From: Pseudomonadota bacterium
GTDB taxonomy: Bacteria; Pseudomonadota; Alphaproteobacteria; Rhizobiales; Xanthobacteraceae
Direction of reading: 5' to 3'
Length of the DNA: 64,000 bases
NCBI GenBank assembly: GCA_023435725.1
Contig: JAEYRD010000151.1
Span: 1 to 64,000, forward strand
Part shown: positions 63,144 to 64,000 of the stretch, piece by piece
Layout: each line of letters starts with the position of its first letter
Numbering within the stretch: position 1 is the first letter of the stretch
The notes under the pieces: generated by a model
What the model saw: the letters and a program-made list of their open reading frames with translations, nothing else
Told to the model about the DNA's origin: nothing
Database searches by the model: none
Program-made: the position numbers and the translations under genes

Positions 63144-64000
63144 TTACCGGATCACTTCCGCCGAGCGTCCGACATTGCCTGGCGGACGCGGGATCGCGGG
63201 GTTCGGATTTGGAATACGCGGCCCTGGCGCCGGCGCCAATTGGCGCGGCGGTGGCGGCGGAGAGCCGAAGCCGAAGAAATCGCCGAATGACGGCGTTGCC
63301 TGCGCGGGCTGCTGCGGTTGTAGCTGTAACGGCGGCTTCTTTGGCGCGGGCTTGGGCGGCGCAATCGCGGCGGCCGCACCGGGAGCGGGCGATGCACTGG
63401 GATGGGCACCGCCGTCGGGGGGCGTCGCAGCCATCGGCGTATCGCCCTTGGCCTGCTCGCGGCCGACTTCGCGGCGCGGCCAGGCATAATCATCGGCACG
63501 GCCTGCCGGGGCCGTCAGCGGCTCACCTTTCACCATCGTCTTCGCTGCGAGCGCATCGACCGCGGCAGGACGCGAACCTGGGCCGCCCAGCAATTGATCG
63601 GTCGAAATCGAGGCTGCAACCAGCGGCACGATCGGTCCCGCCAGCGGCCGCGGCGCGGGCTTGCCGGGCTCCGCACTGGTGTCGGGCGTCGCCGGTTCGC
63701 TCGGTAGCGCGATCGGGCCGGAACGCCCGGCGAGCAGGCGCGTGATCTCGCGCTCGACATAGTGCGCAAGCTTGCGCGCGCCGGGCTTGGTGAAATAGAC
63801 GCCGTCAGCGCTGCGGAGCTGACGGATCTGGCCTTCGAAGTCCGGACCCTTCTGGAGGAAGCGGCCGGCCTCGTCGACAAAGCCGTCCCAGACATCGACA
63901 TAGGTGATGCCGGCCTTGCCCGCGCCTTCGCGATAAAGCGAATCCAGGAACAGCATGTCCGCCGTGCCCTTCGGTCCGCGGATCGCGGGCAGGCCGACCC
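63144..64000 (-). CDS. DUF459 (SGNH-hydrolase-like) protein, partial
   Basis: C-terminal part of a DUF459 protein; the frame is open to the window edge, so the N terminus and start are missing. At least 284 residues are seen. The SGNH fold end is visible: GLPAIRGPKGTADM, then DVWDGFVDEAGRFLQ and ADGVYFTKPGARKLAHYVE, where Asp and His (AHYVE) fit the last catalytic block. A Pro/Ala-rich, low-complexity tail of about 170 residues follows. Related proteins act on cell-envelope sugars or lipids; the substrate here is unknown. Confidence 0.85.
   Translation of the reverse strand, partial: VGLPAIRGPKGTADMLFLDSLYREGAGKAGITYVDVWDGFVDEAGRFLQKGPDFEGQIRQLRSADGVYFTKPGARKLAHYVEREITRLLAGRSGPIALPSEPATPDTSAEPGKPAPRPLAGPIVPLVAASISTDQLLGGPGSRPAAVDALAAKTMVKGEPLTAPAGRADDYAWPRREVGREQAKGDTPMAATPPDGGAHPSASPAPGAAAAIAPPKPAPKKPPLQLQPQQPAQATPSFGDFFGFGSPPPPPRQLAPAPGPRIPNPNPAIPRPPGNVGRSAEVIR

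Overview
The window is 64 kb of GC-rich chromosome from an alphaproteobacterium. It is most likely a Bradyrhizobium or close relative. This rests on gene content and order (Tad pilus cluster, urt-ure cluster, cysNC/cysD next to cysG-DUF2849-cysI-DUF934-cysH, TfdA-like dioxygenase, DUF2865, DUF459), on codon use, and on intergenic palindromic repeats of the kind abundant in that genus. I see no rRNA, tRNA, CRISPR array, insertion sequence, phage gene or integrase. It reads as ordinary core chromosome. The assignment is from recognition, not from a search.

Layout. (1) 1-8.5 kb, minus strand: Tad/Flp pilus assembly genes cpaA, cpaB, cpaC, cpaD, cpaE, cpaF, tadB, tadC, with the Flp pilin gene (8.8-9.0 kb) upstream behind its own terminator. 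Across a sterol-desaturase-like gene, on the plus strand, lie a stand-alone secretin N-domain protein and two TadE-like pseudopilins (10.2-12.2 kb). (2) 12.3-14.7 kb, minus strand: a cold-shock group of csp, an IF-1 with a C-terminal extension, and a DEAD-box helicase. (3) 15.1-27.5 kb, plus strand: a urea-nitrogen cluster, urtABCDE then ureDAB-[MESH1-like hydrolase]-ureC-[two antibiotic-monooxygenase-fold proteins]-ureEFG. A good sigma-54 promoter lies upstream of urtA. (4) 27.8-38.4 kb: signalling and envelope genes, namely a CHASE-type histidine kinase with a poor ATP-binding domain, TetR-opgC, small stress-type membrane proteins, an AI-2E family transporter, an L,D-transpeptidase, a DUF2865 protein, a chemoreceptor and CsbD. 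(5) 38.6-40.7 kb: malate synthase G. (6) 41.1-52.7 kb: assimilatory sulfate reduction and uptake. cysNC and cysD diverge from cysG-DUF2849-cysI-DUF934-cysH, followed by sbp-cysTWA. (7) 52.8-64 kb: a mixed region with a CAP lipoprotein, patatin-hbdH, TauE, a polysaccharide flippase, a DsbD-N-like protein, YqgE, a TfdA-like dioxygenase, two divergent SDRs, a CsbD/DUF883 protein and a DUF459 protein cut by the window end.

How the parts work together. The urt-ure cluster imports urea and hydrolyses it to ammonia, with nickel delivered through a very His-rich UreE. The embedded alarmone-hydrolase-like gene could tie nitrogen supply to (p)ppGpp or NADPH status. The cys block takes sulfate from uptake (Sbp-CysTWA) through APS (CysD/CysNC), sulfite (CysH) and sulfide (CysI, with siroheme from CysG). 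Its central divergent promoter carries a long-spaced inverted repeat. The most interesting items are the MESH1-like and monooxygenase-fold genes inside the urease operon, the palindrome between cysD and cysG, the degenerate kinase, and the repeat elements that abut stop codons.
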